DNA of 64,000 nucleotides from Nectonema munidae (taxonomy: Eukaryota; Nematomorpha; Nectonematoida; Nectonematidae). The DNA lies in assembly GCA_030549495.1 (NCBI GenBank), contig JAUIRK010000173.1, positions 646,929 to 710,928 of the forward strand, read 5' to 3'. A program made the translations under genes and the position numbers. Shown here piece by piece: positions 42,009-54,948 of the stretch (the first letter of the stretch is position 1; each line of letters opens with the position of its first letter). The notes beneath the pieces are model-generated. The model ran no database searches. It saw only the letters and a list, made by a program, of their open reading frames with translations, and was not told the origin of the DNA.

Positions 42009-45000
42009 TATGATCGCATAGTTGATTAAACTTTTTCATGCTTTTTTTTTTACAAATGTATACACATTGTTTCTCAATGATACGAAATTTTTTTCCAAGA
42101 TTATATCTTTTCTCTAAAATTTATTTCACAAATAGTCGATTCAACTTCATCACTTTTATTCAAAAAAGATATGCAAAATTTTTTAATGAACTAAACATTG
42201 ATCAGCATTGCCAATCATTTCCAGAATCTAGAAATTGGCATTAGGGGGAGGGGGCGGATTTTACTAAACTATAACTCAAATTGGAAGCATTTAAATTTAA
42301 GCTTTATTAAAATTTTTAAGATATTTTTATTTTATTTTGGGTAATAGTTTAATAAAAAGCGAAAATGGACTTTTTATCATAAAACATAGAGTATCATAAT
42401 AATATATCAAAAAATTATAAGTTTATTGTAAGAAAGTAACTATAGATTAAGAACTAAGAGAGTTAAGGAGCCTCATCCGTCTAGGACACTTTTGAGCATC
42501 CATATCAATAATGGTGTCAAATCTCAATCGAATATCTCTGTGAACAAAAAGAAGAATGAGAGCATAAACGATTCTCATTCATTGAACTGCGAAGTGAATT
42601 GATGTGGTAAAACTTGATGTGTTTAAATAATAAATTTACAAAAAAAAATTGGATAATATAAAAGTAATAAGTGTTACACTTAACTATACGATTGAAACAT
42701 AAAAAACTTTTAGGGCTTCTCAATTTAGAGAAAGATTGAATCCAATAAACGAGTTGCAGAAATCACCATAATATTTGAATTCAACGAAAAGAATTAGATC
42801 AAGAAAAATTTTCAAGAATTTTAGGGACGTAAAAGGGTTCCGCCCCCGTTTTAAATCCGCCAGTGATTTCGTAAAAGAGTTATGCACGCTTATTAGAAAG
42901 TGAATTTTCCTATAATCTTTGATATAAGGATATAGAAAAAAAGTAAATAATCATTTAATTATTGTTTTAAAAATTTTTTTCATTATGTATACACATTTTG
43001 CATCGTTGAAGGAACATTTATAATATTTTTTTGTATATCTAACATAAATTATTTACCTTCATGTGAGAATTTAGTTTGGCAGTAGGAATCATGCTACAGT
43101 AAAAAGATAAGAGTGTAAGATTGATGAGCGTATTATACGTTTTATATAACAATAAAAACTTGATTTAATGATAACAATAAATCAAATTTCTTAGAAATCT
43201 TTCCAGCTTAAAAAAACATGTTAGACCTCTTTCCTGCATACTGATAGATTTACCAACATTTAACAGAATTTGCTTTTAAGGTGAGAATTTAACAAAATAC
43301 ACAAAATTTAATTTTAATATTTAAAAAATTTTTGAAATGAAACACTCAACATGTGAAAAAAGTTAGCATTCGGCATTTAACTAAAAGTTGCCTACTTTTG
43401 TTCAAGACATTTTGTACTTCTCACATCTTTTTTGCATGGACATCATGAAAAAAATTCCTCACTTGTGTACTCTGCGTATTTGAATATTTTTACAGAGTTT
43501 TATCGATTTTGAACATTGTATACAATTCCATTTTGACAATTTTATGAGTGTAAGTTCCTAGCATTTTTAACAATGCTTTTGTCAATTTGCAATTTTAAAA
43601 ATGACTAGAATAATATGTAAAAACTATTAAAAATTATGCATCTAAAATAACGGAAATTTTATGGCGCATTTAAATTTTGAAAATTCTTATATAAAGAACA
43701 TTTGCTTTCATTATCATAAAAGATCAGTTAGCATTACCAAAATAACTGACACAAAAGGCGTACTTGTTCTAAAGTATTTATTTAAAGAATATATAAGATT
43801 TGCCAGGCGCCACAATGAAATTTATTATTTTGATGCATAAGTTTTCCACCAAAATCATGCTTTCCAAACCTTATTTTGCTGTCAACATACGGAAAATTTA
43901 TAAATTTCATCTACCCTTAATTGCAAAAACATAATATTTATGTCTTTAAAATCTTGCAAAACATGTTGTGTTCCACCTGGTAGGTTAAAGTAAGCGAAGC
44001 GTCAGTTTGTTCATTAAGAAATGATTATGAAAAGTCAAACATACTTGCCTAAGCGAATATCAAAGAGAAACTTGAGTTTGTGTTACACCAACAAGATGTT
44101 GTATTTGTGGATGCGGATGAGTGAGAAGACGTAACCAAATTGAAGGTCATTAAAACTTACAATAGTCCCTTAAAATGGCATTTCAAGAGTGATCAAATTC
44201 TTTATGTATGAGAGCTTACGTTTCACATTCACAAGAAAAGTTCACTTATCAACAAAGTTATTATCCATTTAGGAATACCACTATATCAAGGCCTAAAGTA
44301 AATGTCCAGAGCATCCAAAATCCAAATATCAAGGAATCCACATATGGGATGCATGCCATTATAATAGAAAGTAAAAAAAGGAAGTGCCAAATAGTTTAGC
44401 ATTGTTGTCAATGCCATAAGAATGCCAATTGGGAAAATAATCACCATGAAAACTTTGGATAGAGTCAGGAGCAATACATTTTTTAGTGAGAAAGAAAAGA
44501 ATGTATAATTAATACAAATAAATTAAGGCTTTTTGTTTGAATCAATTGCGTACCCTAGCGCTCTCTTCCGACACCAGAAAAAAGTAATGAAAAATTGAAA
44601 ATATCTCATTTAAAAATTTTAAATGAATAAGCTCCTACTTAACAATATGTTGTTTTAAAGTTCTCAGCTTATGCATAGCGTTGAGATCCTTGAACATTTG
44701 AATGAAAAGAAACACTCTTAGATTATTATATGCGCAAAAGGTTTTCAACAAAGTTTTTTAAGAACAGGTTTTCAAAAATTCAATTTTTCTGAGCAAGACT
44801 GCGTTAAAGTTATTTTATAGGATTTTTTTTAAAAGTTCGGAAAACATCGTAAATTAAAACAGGAAAGTATTTATTTTTATTCAAAAATTTCTAGGTTTTC
44901 ACAAGTTTTGCCTCTTATTCGGTAGAAATCCTTTTCCTCCTGCTTCATCAAATGTGGGAATTTATAAAATTTTACATTAATTCACACTTATTTTGTCAAT

Positions 45001-46362
45001 TCACACTGAACTGAGAAGAGCTCACTCTCTTCTACAGATGATATGTATGTATATAATATATTGCACATATGTATTTTTACTACACTTCAACATTAACAAT
45101 TTTCTTGGTATTCTTTTCATTTTATTTCAGTTCATATTCTTATATCCTGGTTGCCATCTCTTAGCGATTTCCTGGCCTTTTGATACCGTTCCTCAAAAGT
45201 AAAACTTTGCGTCGAATACCTACACTATACAGATGAACGATGAAAGAAAATATTATAAAGAAAATTAATAAGAAATACAGAGATTCCGGTACGCAATCTC
45301 TATAATACTCTGTAATACTTTTCTTAGTTTTAGATCTTACTAATTTTTTTCTGGCTACTGGCTGGTATGTGGTCAAACTTTGAAAAAGTTCGCTCCAGAT
45401 CTCGATAGGCTGATAAAATAGGCATCAAACTTCCAATAAGATTCATGCATTAAAGAAATATGATTGGTTCTTTCATTGGCACAAAGATTTTTAAAATTTT
45501 CGTTAATAAAATGAATTTTTTAATTTTTTTATGTAAGTGAATTTGTAAAAGGGTATTTTACAATAAATAATTTTTCTTGAAAAAACTCAAAAAAATAAGG
45601 GTCTTATGAGTTTCCTTGAGTATTTTAATTCAGAAAAAGACGGTTGGGTAAATGTGCCAAATCTGTTTCATATACAAACAAAATTCAGCTTATTTTTTTA
45701 ATTAGTGCTTCCCATTCTTACTACATATTTTTTTAAAAATTAAAATGGCCGCCCTTATTATAATTTTGTATGTTGTTTCGTTTTTTAGATTTTGCCATAT
45801 GGCAGGCTTTTAATGAAAAGAGTTAGTTTATATACTACATCTATCTGAAATAATTTTATAATTTTTTAAATTTCAAATTGATAAATTCAGTCAAACAGTT
45901 ATGACTTTACTTATGGATTATTTATTTTTTAGGATATCTATAAAAACTATTAAAAAAATGTGCATGTAAATAATAATTGCTAACCCATTTAAAAAACCCG
46001 CGGATCTAATCTGGGGTCGTGACGGATAGATGGATTAAGATTCTTTTTAAACCAGTATTGGTGTTTCCTTGGAAAATTTTTAATAAGAATGGAAAAAATA
46101 TGTTATATAAAAGATTATAATTTCTATTGTATGGAGAAAATATACAAATTTCATTAAATTTATTTCTTGGATAAAAATTACTTTATTTTTCTGACTGCTG
46201 CTACCTTTACTTTGTATATCATACTTAGCTTCTTACATCCAAATTACATGTATTGTCCTTAAAACTTATTGAATTTAAAATAAAATTCCATCTTATTAAT
46301 AAGTTAGTAAATGAATTTATTAAAGTATCTAATAGACTTCTACTAATTTTTATAATACGATC
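42009..46362. other. Long AT-rich stretch, no supported gene
   Basis: A pair of GC patches (42247-42260 and 42836-42864, the latter with aaatccgccagtg) may be MITE ends but are not clear inverse repeats. A coding-like patch with stops lies at 43970-44400 (+), unrecognised. A short + piece after an acceptor at 45130 (FLYPGCHLLAISWPFDTV, stop 45200) is too short to claim. Confidence 0.4.
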
Positions 46363-46512
46363 AGGGGCGTGAGTATGGTTGGTTGGATGCCGGATTCGAT
46401 AACTCAAGGTCTTGGGTTCGATCCACCATCAAGCTTGCTTTCTTCATAGTTCGATAAAAGCGGCGCAATTGTGCCTTTTCGATGAAAACACCCTACGGTA
46501 CCTTACTTTACC
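46363..46512 (+). repeat. SINE family 1, copy C
   Basis: Forward orientation: gagtatggttggttggatgc (box A side), then cttgggttcgatcc (box B, about 46410-46423), the cttcatagttcgataaaagc body, cggcgcaattgtgcc and gatgaaaacaccctac. Box B fits the RNA polymerase III consensus. Confidence 0.8.
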
Positions 46513-47163
46513 ATATAAAGTAGTTGGTGTTTAAAATGCGTGCTTTGGTGTAGGTACTTTACACATTGTGTTTACCTGAATAATTTGGAACACTATCTTC
46601 TGATGTATAAGATGACGAAAGGTAACAAAAATCAGAAAGAAGATTTAAAAAGTTACTAAAACTCAAGTGTGATTTGAATGTTCTAAACAAAGTTAATAGA
46701 ATGAAAGAAGGTGTTTTCCTTTTCTATATTATTAAAGTCCAAAAGATAAATTTAAAATGAAAATGGAAGAATTTAAATTAAAAAACGATGAAAACAAAAT
46801 TAAAGTAAATCTTGTAATTTACAAAGAGAAATTCGTATTTTTAAAAGAATACTTTTTAATATCAGAAAAAAATTCCATTTCTAATAACTATAGTTTGCTA
46901 AAAAATGGAATAAATAAAAAATATTTTAAAATTTTTTTTTTAATTTTACTTTTTGAAGTAATTTTTTTTTGAAATATTATTAAAAATCTTTAGTAATTTC
47001 ATGCAATTGCTAGGGATTTTAAGAAAATTTATGATTTATTTGTGTAAAACGTAAAAATGTCCAAAGTCCCAATAACTTTCAATTTCGATGCTACAAAATA
47101 TCCTCTGACTTGACAGCTTTTTTTCAACCAATCAAATAAACACGAAAAAATCAATTCGCATAC
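46513..47163. other. AT-rich stretch, intron side of the 47164 exon
   Basis: If the minus-strand exon ending at 47164 is real, this is its downstream intron. No partner exon was recognised. A 71-codon + frame (46757-46972) is Lys/Asn/Phe-rich and looks like chance. Confidence 0.4.
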
Positions 47164-47440
47164 CTTTCTTAGGAGTAGGAAATAAGTGAGTGTTCATTCG
47201 CATCAGTTTTGCTTCCTTGTTGTTGTTTGGTTCACAAGTCTTGTGTTTCCTTTTTTCAAACTTTTTAGCTTCCACCTTGAAGTGGTGATCGCTGGTGTAG
47301 GAATTTGAAGGAAAGTTTATTTTGTGATTTGCAATCAAGTATGAAGGATTTGGTTGAATCGCATAGGGTCTGGGAAAATGGGGAGCGTCTTTGCAAAACT
47401 TTAGAGCACCAACCTGATTCTCAGGAATAATCTTGGCCAT
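47164..47440 (-). CDS. Probable coding exon of an unrecognised host gene
   Basis: On the minus strand an ATG at 47440 in a good context (CCAAACAATGG) opens 92 codons that run into a donor, AAGAAAG|GTATGC (exon end 47164), phase 1. The peptide starts MAKIIPENQVGALKFCKDA and continues PHFPRPYAIQPNPSY, then a basic stretch KKFEKRKHKTCEPNNNKEAK. It has no signal peptide, membrane segment or recognised domain; Pro and Lys content suggest a disordered, nuclear-type region. GC content and codon use exceed the flanks. Alternatively the exon begins at 47460 after an AAAG acceptor; then the 20 extra bases link in frame to the 48658-48730 exon upstream. Confidence 0.6.
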
Positions 47441-47460
47441 TGTTTGGAAAAGAGTGGAAG

Positions 47461-48657
47461 CTTTATTACTAAATTATTCACAAAATTTAAAAAAAATTAT
47501 ACAAAATATGCATGAATTTTTGAACAGAACAGTAAAGTAGGTTAAGAAGATATTTATGCCATTTATATATAAGACAAATGTAAAAAGGTTAAATTTTCCG
47601 TTAATTTGAGACTTCTAAAAATGTATGTTATTTTTCTTCAAAATTTTAATTCTTTGATGAATCCACGAATCAGCAAAAAGATATTTTGTATTCGTTTTAT
47701 AATAAAATTAATAACCAACGAACGAAATAATGATCTATCTAAGTGGATAGTTTTAACTATACCACTTTTACCATATAACTATAAATAAAATCCACGAGTG
47801 CTATAAAACTTCTTTAAAATTTCTTTCAAATTATAACAATTTTTTTAATAAAAAATGTTGTAGATTCAAATAATAGCTAAAATAGTTTGTTCAGCAACTA
47901 TTTATTTTTACCTTCATTCAACTCTAAATTAATTACCGTGAATACACAGTTACACTCTTTATGCGCATTTACGACTTTAATATTGGAAGTTGCAGGGTTA
48001 TAAGACGAACTTATTTCCCAAAAAAACCTATTCTAAAATCACACTGCATAAATATATTTTTAGAGTAAACTGGCATAACACGGACCCTTTCGTTATTTAG
48101 GGCGTTGGATGGAATATTTATATAAAAATGTTATTTTGAAAATAGCCTACCCTCTATCATATGATTGCATTATGCACTAAAATGCATTTACGACTTGACT
48201 TTTTACCGAAACAAATCGAAATAATGAGAAATAAAGCAAAATCTTACTTCTTCGAAGAATTGGAAAATAGGTACATATTGGCTATCCTCATTATAAATTT
48301 TTAGAAAAGATATTATAAACTTTAAATAGCTTTAAATATTCAGAATGAAAAATAAATAGTTAACATTTTTTAGCATACATAGTTTCAAAACTGTTAAATT
48401 ATGCCTTCTAGGAGGAAATCTACTTTTCCAGTGCTTTATTTGACACAAAATACATGTAACAAAATTTTCTTAGTGAAGAATAAAAGCATGGAAGGAAAAG
48501 CATTGCTGATTGAATTTAGAAGACACTCATATCTTTATTACCGCGATTAACGCAAAGTACAACACTAGGAAGCAAAGTAAATGTCTGTAATATTAATAAC
48601 ATTCAAAGTTAATTCCAACTACAACGCCATATGTGAAAATCTAGTGTATTTGGTTAC
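47461..48657. other. Probable intron between the two minus-strand exons
   Basis: AT-rich with no repeats or coding stretch recognised. It would be a 1.2-kb intron if the exons at 48658 and 47164 belong to one gene. Confidence 0.35.
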
Positions 48658-48730
48658 CTGCTTCTTCAGTCGATTCCACGGCATTTGTGCTGGAAACTTG
48701 CGTATTAGTCGTTGAGTACAAATTAAACAT
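48658..48730 (-). CDS. Candidate first coding exon of the same gene
   Basis: Minus strand, ATG at 48730, 24 codons reading MFNLYSTTNTQVSSTNAVES then TEEA, ending at GCAG|GTAACC, phase 1. If spliced to an acceptor at 47461-47462 the frame continues through STLFQ into MAKIIPENQ without a stop. Thr/Ser-rich, no recognised motif. The acceptor (AAAG) is weak, so the two ATGs could also mark alternative first exons. Confidence 0.4.
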
Positions 48731-49006
48731 CAATGCTAGTTCATATATTTATGATTGAGTTTAATATAATGAAAGAAGTATAGAAGGATAGGATTATACA
48801 ACTGGGAAATCAACTTTCTAAATACTCCCTTTCTTTGTGTTAAAATAATACAAATTTCTATTTCACGTTCAAAAAACATGTAGAGAATACAAGTTATATT
48901 TAAAATTTTGTTTATGAAAATTGGATTCTTATTTTCTTTGAAACGGAAAAAAGTTTGTTTGAGTAATTTGATTTGTTTTCCAATTATAAGGTTTGATCAC
49001 TTTTAA

Positions 49007-51317
49007 TACCACCCTCATCCCTACAAGCTGCTACATTTTGTAGTTATAAATAAATTAAACATATATTGTGCAAATGTTGAACTATATTAGAATTTGACAT
49101 CATAGGCTGGTACACATTAAAATTGATAGTTTTTAATGCAAGCAACTTTAATTTTATATGTTGCTTCAATCAAAAATAGGAGCAAATATATGTCAGAACC
49201 TACAACCTACTACATTTTGTAGTATAGCAGGAAAAAAGCATCTAATCATGTATAACATCTGTTGTTAACATTTTGATTGACTAAATACTTTCCCATTATT
49301 AATTACTTTGTTTTCCTGTTGTCATATCTTCTTTTTTATTTTACTTTCTCGTTACGTTTTTCTCTCTGTAGATGAAAAAATACAATAGATCTTCTTTTCA
49401 ACTCGCTTGTGCATTGCTTTCACTAAATGAGGGATCTAATGTTGAAGTCGCGAAACAAGCTTCTGATACTACAATAACTCATGATTTTATTGAATATGAG
49501 TCAAGTAATGGTGAACCTGGATGTAGTAATCAGAAAAATTTAGATGAAGAAGATGAAGGTGATATTGATGTTTTTATTGAAAATTCTTCTCAAGATGAAA
49601 CTGAAAGCTCCGATGAAGATAAAATCTGCGATTCTTCAGAATCAGAAGACAACGAAGAGAGAGCGGATGTTTATTGCAATGATATAAAATACACAAAAAC
49701 TCCAATTCCCAATCACTCACTTTCAAGAAATATTTTGAAAGAAAAAGCTAGAGTTTTGTGCAATCCCAAATATGAAGTAGAATCATTCTCACTGTTTTAT
49801 ACAGAAGACATGTTTTTACATATTTTACGATTCACCAATAGAAAAGTGAATGATGAAGTTCGAAAATACATGATAAAGAATAAAAAAAACAAATATCCTT
49901 CATACATGAAAACTTTTACTAGCGAAGAGTTAAAAGCCTTTTATAAAGCAACAATTGGTTTTTAAAGGTTTCAATTCTTTCTAAGATGTCTAAGATTCGA
50001 TAACTTTAGAGAAAGAGCTGTAAGGCAAAAGAAAGATAGACTCACCGCTGTGAGAGAATTTGGGAGAGTTTTCAGAGTAATTTGCTAAAGTTTCTTATTC
50101 TGGAAGAGACATTAACAGTGGATGAGCAGCTTTATGGGTATCGCGATTATTGTCCTGGTAAAATCTTCATACCAAATAAACCACGAAAATATGGTCTCAA
50201 AATTTTTTGGTGCTGTGAGGCTTCTTCAGGTTTTGCTCCTACTGGATTTATTTACTCTGGAAAAAATGAAGACGGAACGATACAATATAACCTGGCAACA
50301 AAAGTTGTAATTAATCTAACAAAGCCTTTTATTAATTCTGGTAGAGACATTGTTACAGATCGCTATTTCACATCACACGATTTGGCAAAGCAATTATTAA
50401 CCTCAAATTTAACGCTACTTGGAACTTTAAACAAGTCAATTCCTGCAATACTGAAAAACACAAAAAACCGAAATATTTATTCAACGATTGCTCTTTATCA
50501 CCACGAAAATAAAATTTCTTTGTGTTCATACTTTCCAAAAAAAAATAAAAATGTACTAATGTTGACCTCGTCATATATGCATGTAGAAATATCTGACAGA
50601 ATAGACAAAAAGCCTTGTCTAATTTTAGACTATAATAAAGTTAAATGTGGAGTTGACTTGATGGATTCTTTGATAGAAGAATTTTCTTCGAGAAGAAAGA
50701 CAAATAGATGGCCAATGCTGGTAAACTTTTGCATAGTTGATGTATGTTGGCATAATTCATATATTTTGTTGTCTAAAAATGGATACAACAAAACAAGGAA
50801 AGCATTTTTAAAATCTTTATCATATAATTTAGCTTTTCCATATGCTTCAAAAAGATTTATGTGTCAAAGTTTATCTACAGGAATAAAATAAGCTGGACTC
50901 ATTGTTGGATACATTCAAGTTGAAAACTCCATACCTAAAAGAAAATCCGTGTGCTATGCTAAGCCTTGTAAATTTTGTAAAAAGTCATGCAGAAGTGTGT
51001 GTTCAGTTTGCAGTATAAGTGTTTGTCCTAATCATCCGCTGCAAATTAAAAAAGAATTTTGTGTTTTATGTGGAAATTCAAGATAATAAAACTTTAAAAG
51101 CTTTGTATAAAAGATATTTTTTTTAATAAAAAAATAAAAAATTTGAAATATTACATGTATAACATATTAAACATAATAGGTAGAAGCTTTTAATTTGTTG
51201 TGGGCTGAAAAAATAAAAATGTATAAAGTTTTTAATGATGTAAGCCTATACTACAAATTGTAGTAGGTTGTATAAAAATGCATGTGAAGTTTAGTGTAGG
51301 GTTGAGAGTTAGTAATT
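49007..51317 (+). mobile_element. piggyBac transposon, near full length
   Basis: A TTAA (49003-49006) precedes the left end. Outer inverted repeats accctcatccctaca (49011-49025) and tgtagggttgagagt (51295-51309) match at 13 of 15 positions. An inner pair, 49201-49227 and 51246-51272, matches at 26 of 27; its core ctacattttgtag also occurs at 49030-49042 and is probably a transposase-binding repeat. The right TTAA is eroded. The 2.3-kb length and single + strand transposase fit piggyBac. A ctctctgtag acceptor directly before the ATG suggests an intron in the 5' leader. Confidence 0.88.
49372..51086 (+). pseudogene. piggyBac transposase, broken
   Basis: The gene encodes a DDE_Tnp_1_7 (piggyBac) transposase, a nuclear enzyme that cuts and pastes at TTAA. 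An acidic, Ser/Glu-rich N terminus (residues about 40-105) is followed by the SLFYTEDMFLHILRFTN region, then the catalytic core. All three Asp motifs are visible: TVDEQL (about 50116), VTDRYF (about 50354) and GVDLMD (about 50650). The C-terminal cysteine-rich domain reads CKFCKKSC, CSVCSISVCPNHP and FCVLC (50972-51074), close to the family's RING-like finger. It is broken by in-frame stops at 49963-49965 and 50889-50891 and a frameshift near 50085, so this copy is inactive but young: only about three lesions in about 570 codons. Confidence 0.9.
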
Positions 51318-52551
51318 TTTAGTACATAAACATAAGATTATAAAAAATAGAGATGGGCAATCTGCGGGATACTGGCCACATGTGGTCAATGAAATCTTTT
51401 TAAGTGGAGCTCATTCCAACTTAGTATTAAAACATTTTTTTTTAGATAAAAGCATTATTCGTAAAGTTTACAAATGTTGATCCAAAACTAAACGTTTTGA
51501 GAAGTTAAATAAAAAAAAAGTGATAAAAATCATGTAACATAATTGCAGCGTATTAAAAAAAGTATATTTGCCTAAATGCATTGATTGAGACATATGAACT
51601 TGCAATATGCTTTTAACAATTTTCATATAAAAGCCAATTTTACTATGACTCGCTAAACCATATGTGAATTTCAATGAAGCGAATAATTTTGGCCAAATCC
51701 TCTTCTAAATCAAAGATTTACATATTCCCACAAAAATTTGTGTCCGAAAATAGAATTGATTTCATAAAATTTAAAATCATTGGAAAAAAGGAACACAAGT
51801 CATATTCAAACAACGAAGGAATATTCACAATTTTTCTACTCTCCTGCTGATTTTGACTAGTCAAATTGTGTTCCTCATCTTGCATAATAGTTGACAAATT
51901 ATCAAGATTTTTGAACAAAATGAGTGTTGATTTAAGCATTGGTTTTAGTATTAGAGTTAGTGTTCGTGTTAGTGTCAGCACCGTTGCCATACTCCAGCCT
52001 CCAGGTAGAGCCGGTAGGGGAGGGGGGGGGGGGGGGGGAATGGGGCCAGGTCCAAAAGAATGTTTATTCATTTATATATTTCAAGGGAGTTCCAGGAGAG
52101 GAGGAGCGGGGGGGGGGGGGTGGCAAAATAAATTTGAAATATCTTCTGTAATATGTATTATGCCAAAAAGTATATGTAGCATAGTGGAGAATGATAAAAG
52201 AAGAACTCAATGAAGTAGGAGATAGTTTAACCATATATCTCTCCTATTGAATAAGGAGAGAGGGTGGGTAGGTATTGGGGTGGAGGCTAATGCACCTCAT
52301 CCCTCTTGAACTCTCTTTTCTCGATCGTTTCCTCACTTCTCAATATTTCAACTAACGTGTTTATCCTTTTGCAATTCAGTAAACTGGCAATGTCCACCAA
52401 ATGCCTAAGACTAATATACTTAAGTCTAACTTTTTCAAATTATTATTTCTTTATCATGCCTAATTTGTCTAAGATGCTTAAGTTGAATATTTTACAAGTC
52501 AAACTCATTTTATCGATTTAATGCACGTAAAATATATTGGATTTATACAAC
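51318..52551. other. AT-rich with G-rich low-complexity patch
   Basis: Two long G tracts lie at 52019-52039 and about 52109-52121, within gga/ggg-rich sequence (51995-52125). Overlapping Gly-rich or Pro-rich frames there are artefacts of these tracts. The G tracts could form G-quadruplexes. No gene was recognised. Confidence 0.45.
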
Positions 52552-52555
52552 TTAA

Positions 52556-52666
52556 CCCATTTAGTACCAATGCTTCCAAAGAGAACGTTTCAGTAATCTC
52601 TATTTATTTCTATTTGTAACAAGAGTTCCTTTTGTGTTTCCTTTTGTGGACTTTGGTATAAATGGG
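52556..52666. mobile_element. piggyBac-type MITE, divergent relative
   Basis: TTAA on both sides (52552-52555 and 52667-52670). Ends cccatttagtaccaatgc and ggtataaatggg match the ends of copies 1-4, but the core lacks the cgtctg motifs. It is a subfamily sharing only the terminal repeats. Confidence 0.75.
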
Positions 52667-52670
52667 TTAA

Positions 52671-53574
52671 GACGAATTTGATACTCTTTTTACTAAATAT
52701 GGGCAATATTGTTTTTGCTGTAGTCAAGTATGAAGAATTTTTTGTTAAAAATATCATCAAATTTGTAAAGAAACACACATAACTAAGCATTTTAAAGGAA
52801 TCAAGTTTAAACAATTTGTCGTGTTTATTATCTTTATATTTTAAGGGTGATTTTATGGTCTCAAATTAAAAAACTTTCTTTCAATTTTATGCTTCTTCCC
52901 TAGTCCAAGTTTATTGAGCATAAACGAAGTCCTAACGATGACCAATGTCATCCATTGTTAACAAATACACGATTTTTCTAATGAGTCAACACACACTATA
53001 CACACTCTACTTGCCCAACTTAAACAAATATCTTTTTTGTGAGCAAAAGTCGAAACGAAGAAGAAAAGTGCAGATGAATAGGTTGTTAGTGGATGTTGAT
53101 GCAATGTTTACGAAGCTTTATCTCTTCATCTCATCACTAAAATGAGCAGCATCAACATCATACAACTACAACACATTTTAGCTAATGTAAACATTGGCAA
53201 TACGCGTCAAAGAGACTTCCTCTCTCTTAGATTCTACACTTCCATTCATTTGCTCGCTTGAAAGAAGTTGGGAAACCCGAATTTCAAAAGAAAATGACAC
53301 TCGTGCTGATACACCTTGATCTTTGAAGACACTCATCATCCCGTCTCATCCTCTTGTGAGCCTCAAAGAAGTTTAAGTGGTGTAAACATGGAATGCGATT
53401 ATCACTCATGTTCGCATCACAGTACAAACAAGTCCTCGAAAGACGATAAAAAACGCGCCCTGCGCTAACCTGAAGTATGTCACATGCTGCTGAGAAAAGG
53501 CTGAATGTTTTCTTATACCCGTACTCCATTGTTACTTTGTTGAAATGAATCATCTTTATCATAACACATGATGC

Positions 53575-53605
<31 letters not shown>

Positions 53606-54948
53606 AATGTTAGATTATCCTCTAAAAAGGTTTAATAGTAAACTGCATTTTTAACAAGTAAACTTTTGACGCAATTCAATAGATCACTTTGCAAATATTT
53701 AAAAAAAAAAAACTTTTTATCAAGCCATAAAAATAGGAATGTTTCATTTTGAAAATTATATTGTTTATAATAATGCCAAATTTATGCTTCTCACTCTTAA
53801 TTTGGATATGCTATGACATTTGACTAAATCTATGAAATTATACAAGATAGTTAATATTAAAAACTTATTTCAAGAAATAAATAAACCTATGAATACTGGA
53901 ATTAAAATGATATTTGATCATTTTTTTGTAGAGAATAGAAAAATACTCAATAAAAGTAATTATAGCATACGTTAGATGTTCAAATCCTTTGAGGCTGAAT
54001 TACTACATAGGAACTTAAAAATAAAGGAATAAATACCATCCAATTGGATTCTTTTCTTAAAAAATGAACATCATAGATTCCTGAACAAAATATTTTAAAG
54101 ACGCACTTAAACATTATTGTATATTAAAACAGATATAATATATATGCGCTCATTATTTTGTTCTTATATATACCTAAGAAATGTTTTTTCAGAAATTTAT
54201 AATAAATCAAATTTCTTAATTTTTAATAAATTATCCATTTTTTGGATAAATAGTGCAAAAAATGAAACATTAAAAATAGATAAACTCATAGAGGACATGG
54301 CAGATGTCGCTACATATCTAACAATGTAAAAAGTTAAATGAAAAAAAATTAATGTTATTTAAATTATTTTTTTGAAAACATAGCATTTTCCTTTTTCAAA
54401 GAGAATTTTTAAATGAAAAAATAAAATTTTCTTTGCAAGTTTTCATTTTTCATTAATTTTTTTGTAATCCATCCTTTCATGCATTTACTAAGAGTTTTAG
54501 AAATGTTGTGATATGACTGTATATATTTATAGTCATTTACTTTTAGGCATATCGTGTAATGACTAAGAATTTTGTAAACTGACTGATTACATTTCATTGT
54601 GCTTAGAGCGTCACATATCTGTATTTTATAAGTAAAATAATATTATTCAGAGTTTGGTTTAAATTTTTATGCCCTCGAATTGTAAACCAATTTGAAATAA
54701 CGTCAACCAATATTCTTAGATCTTATAATAAAAACCAGTAAAAGAGTTTTCATGATATTAGACTACTGAAGGTATCTTCCATCAGGGAACTGTGGCTTTG
54801 TTCCTATGTCGTTGTTTTTTGTAAAAAAAAATAATATGGATAAAATTTATAGTAAAAATCTGATATTTTTCGCCCAGTTAAAATTTAATTTGGGGAAATT
54901 TCAACGAATCTATTTTTTATATATAACATTTATTAAATTTCAAGTTGT
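52671..54948. promoter_or_regulatory. Possible regulatory island and AT-rich flanks
   Basis: A segment of higher complexity runs 52890-53620 and ends in a GAT trinucleotide run (53568-53604). It has CpG-bearing patches such as aaaaacgcgccctgcgct (about 53448-53465). A 92-codon minus frame (53284-53562) crosses it without recognised motifs or clean splice borders. The rest is AT-rich and empty. Confidence 0.3.

Noticed and set aside
42247-42864. Possible MITE between ggggcggatttt and aaatccgccagtg
   Set aside because: The two ends are similar in theme but not clean inverse repeats, and no target duplication was seen.
43970-44400. Coding-like + strand patch (LEFVLHQQDVVFVDADE)
   Set aside because: Broken by stops with no recognised family or element ends; could be an unknown transposon scrap.
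45131-45202. Short piece after a ttttatttcag acceptor (FLYPGCHLLAISWPF)
   Set aside because: Too short, no partner exon, and no family recognised.
34915-46512. Possible tRNA genes at the box B sites
   Set aside because: All three share a long non-tRNA body and lack paired acceptor stems, so they are SINE copies.
51718-52213. Overlapping Gly-rich and Pro-rich frames on both strands
   Set aside because: Produced by the two G tracts near 52030 and 52115.
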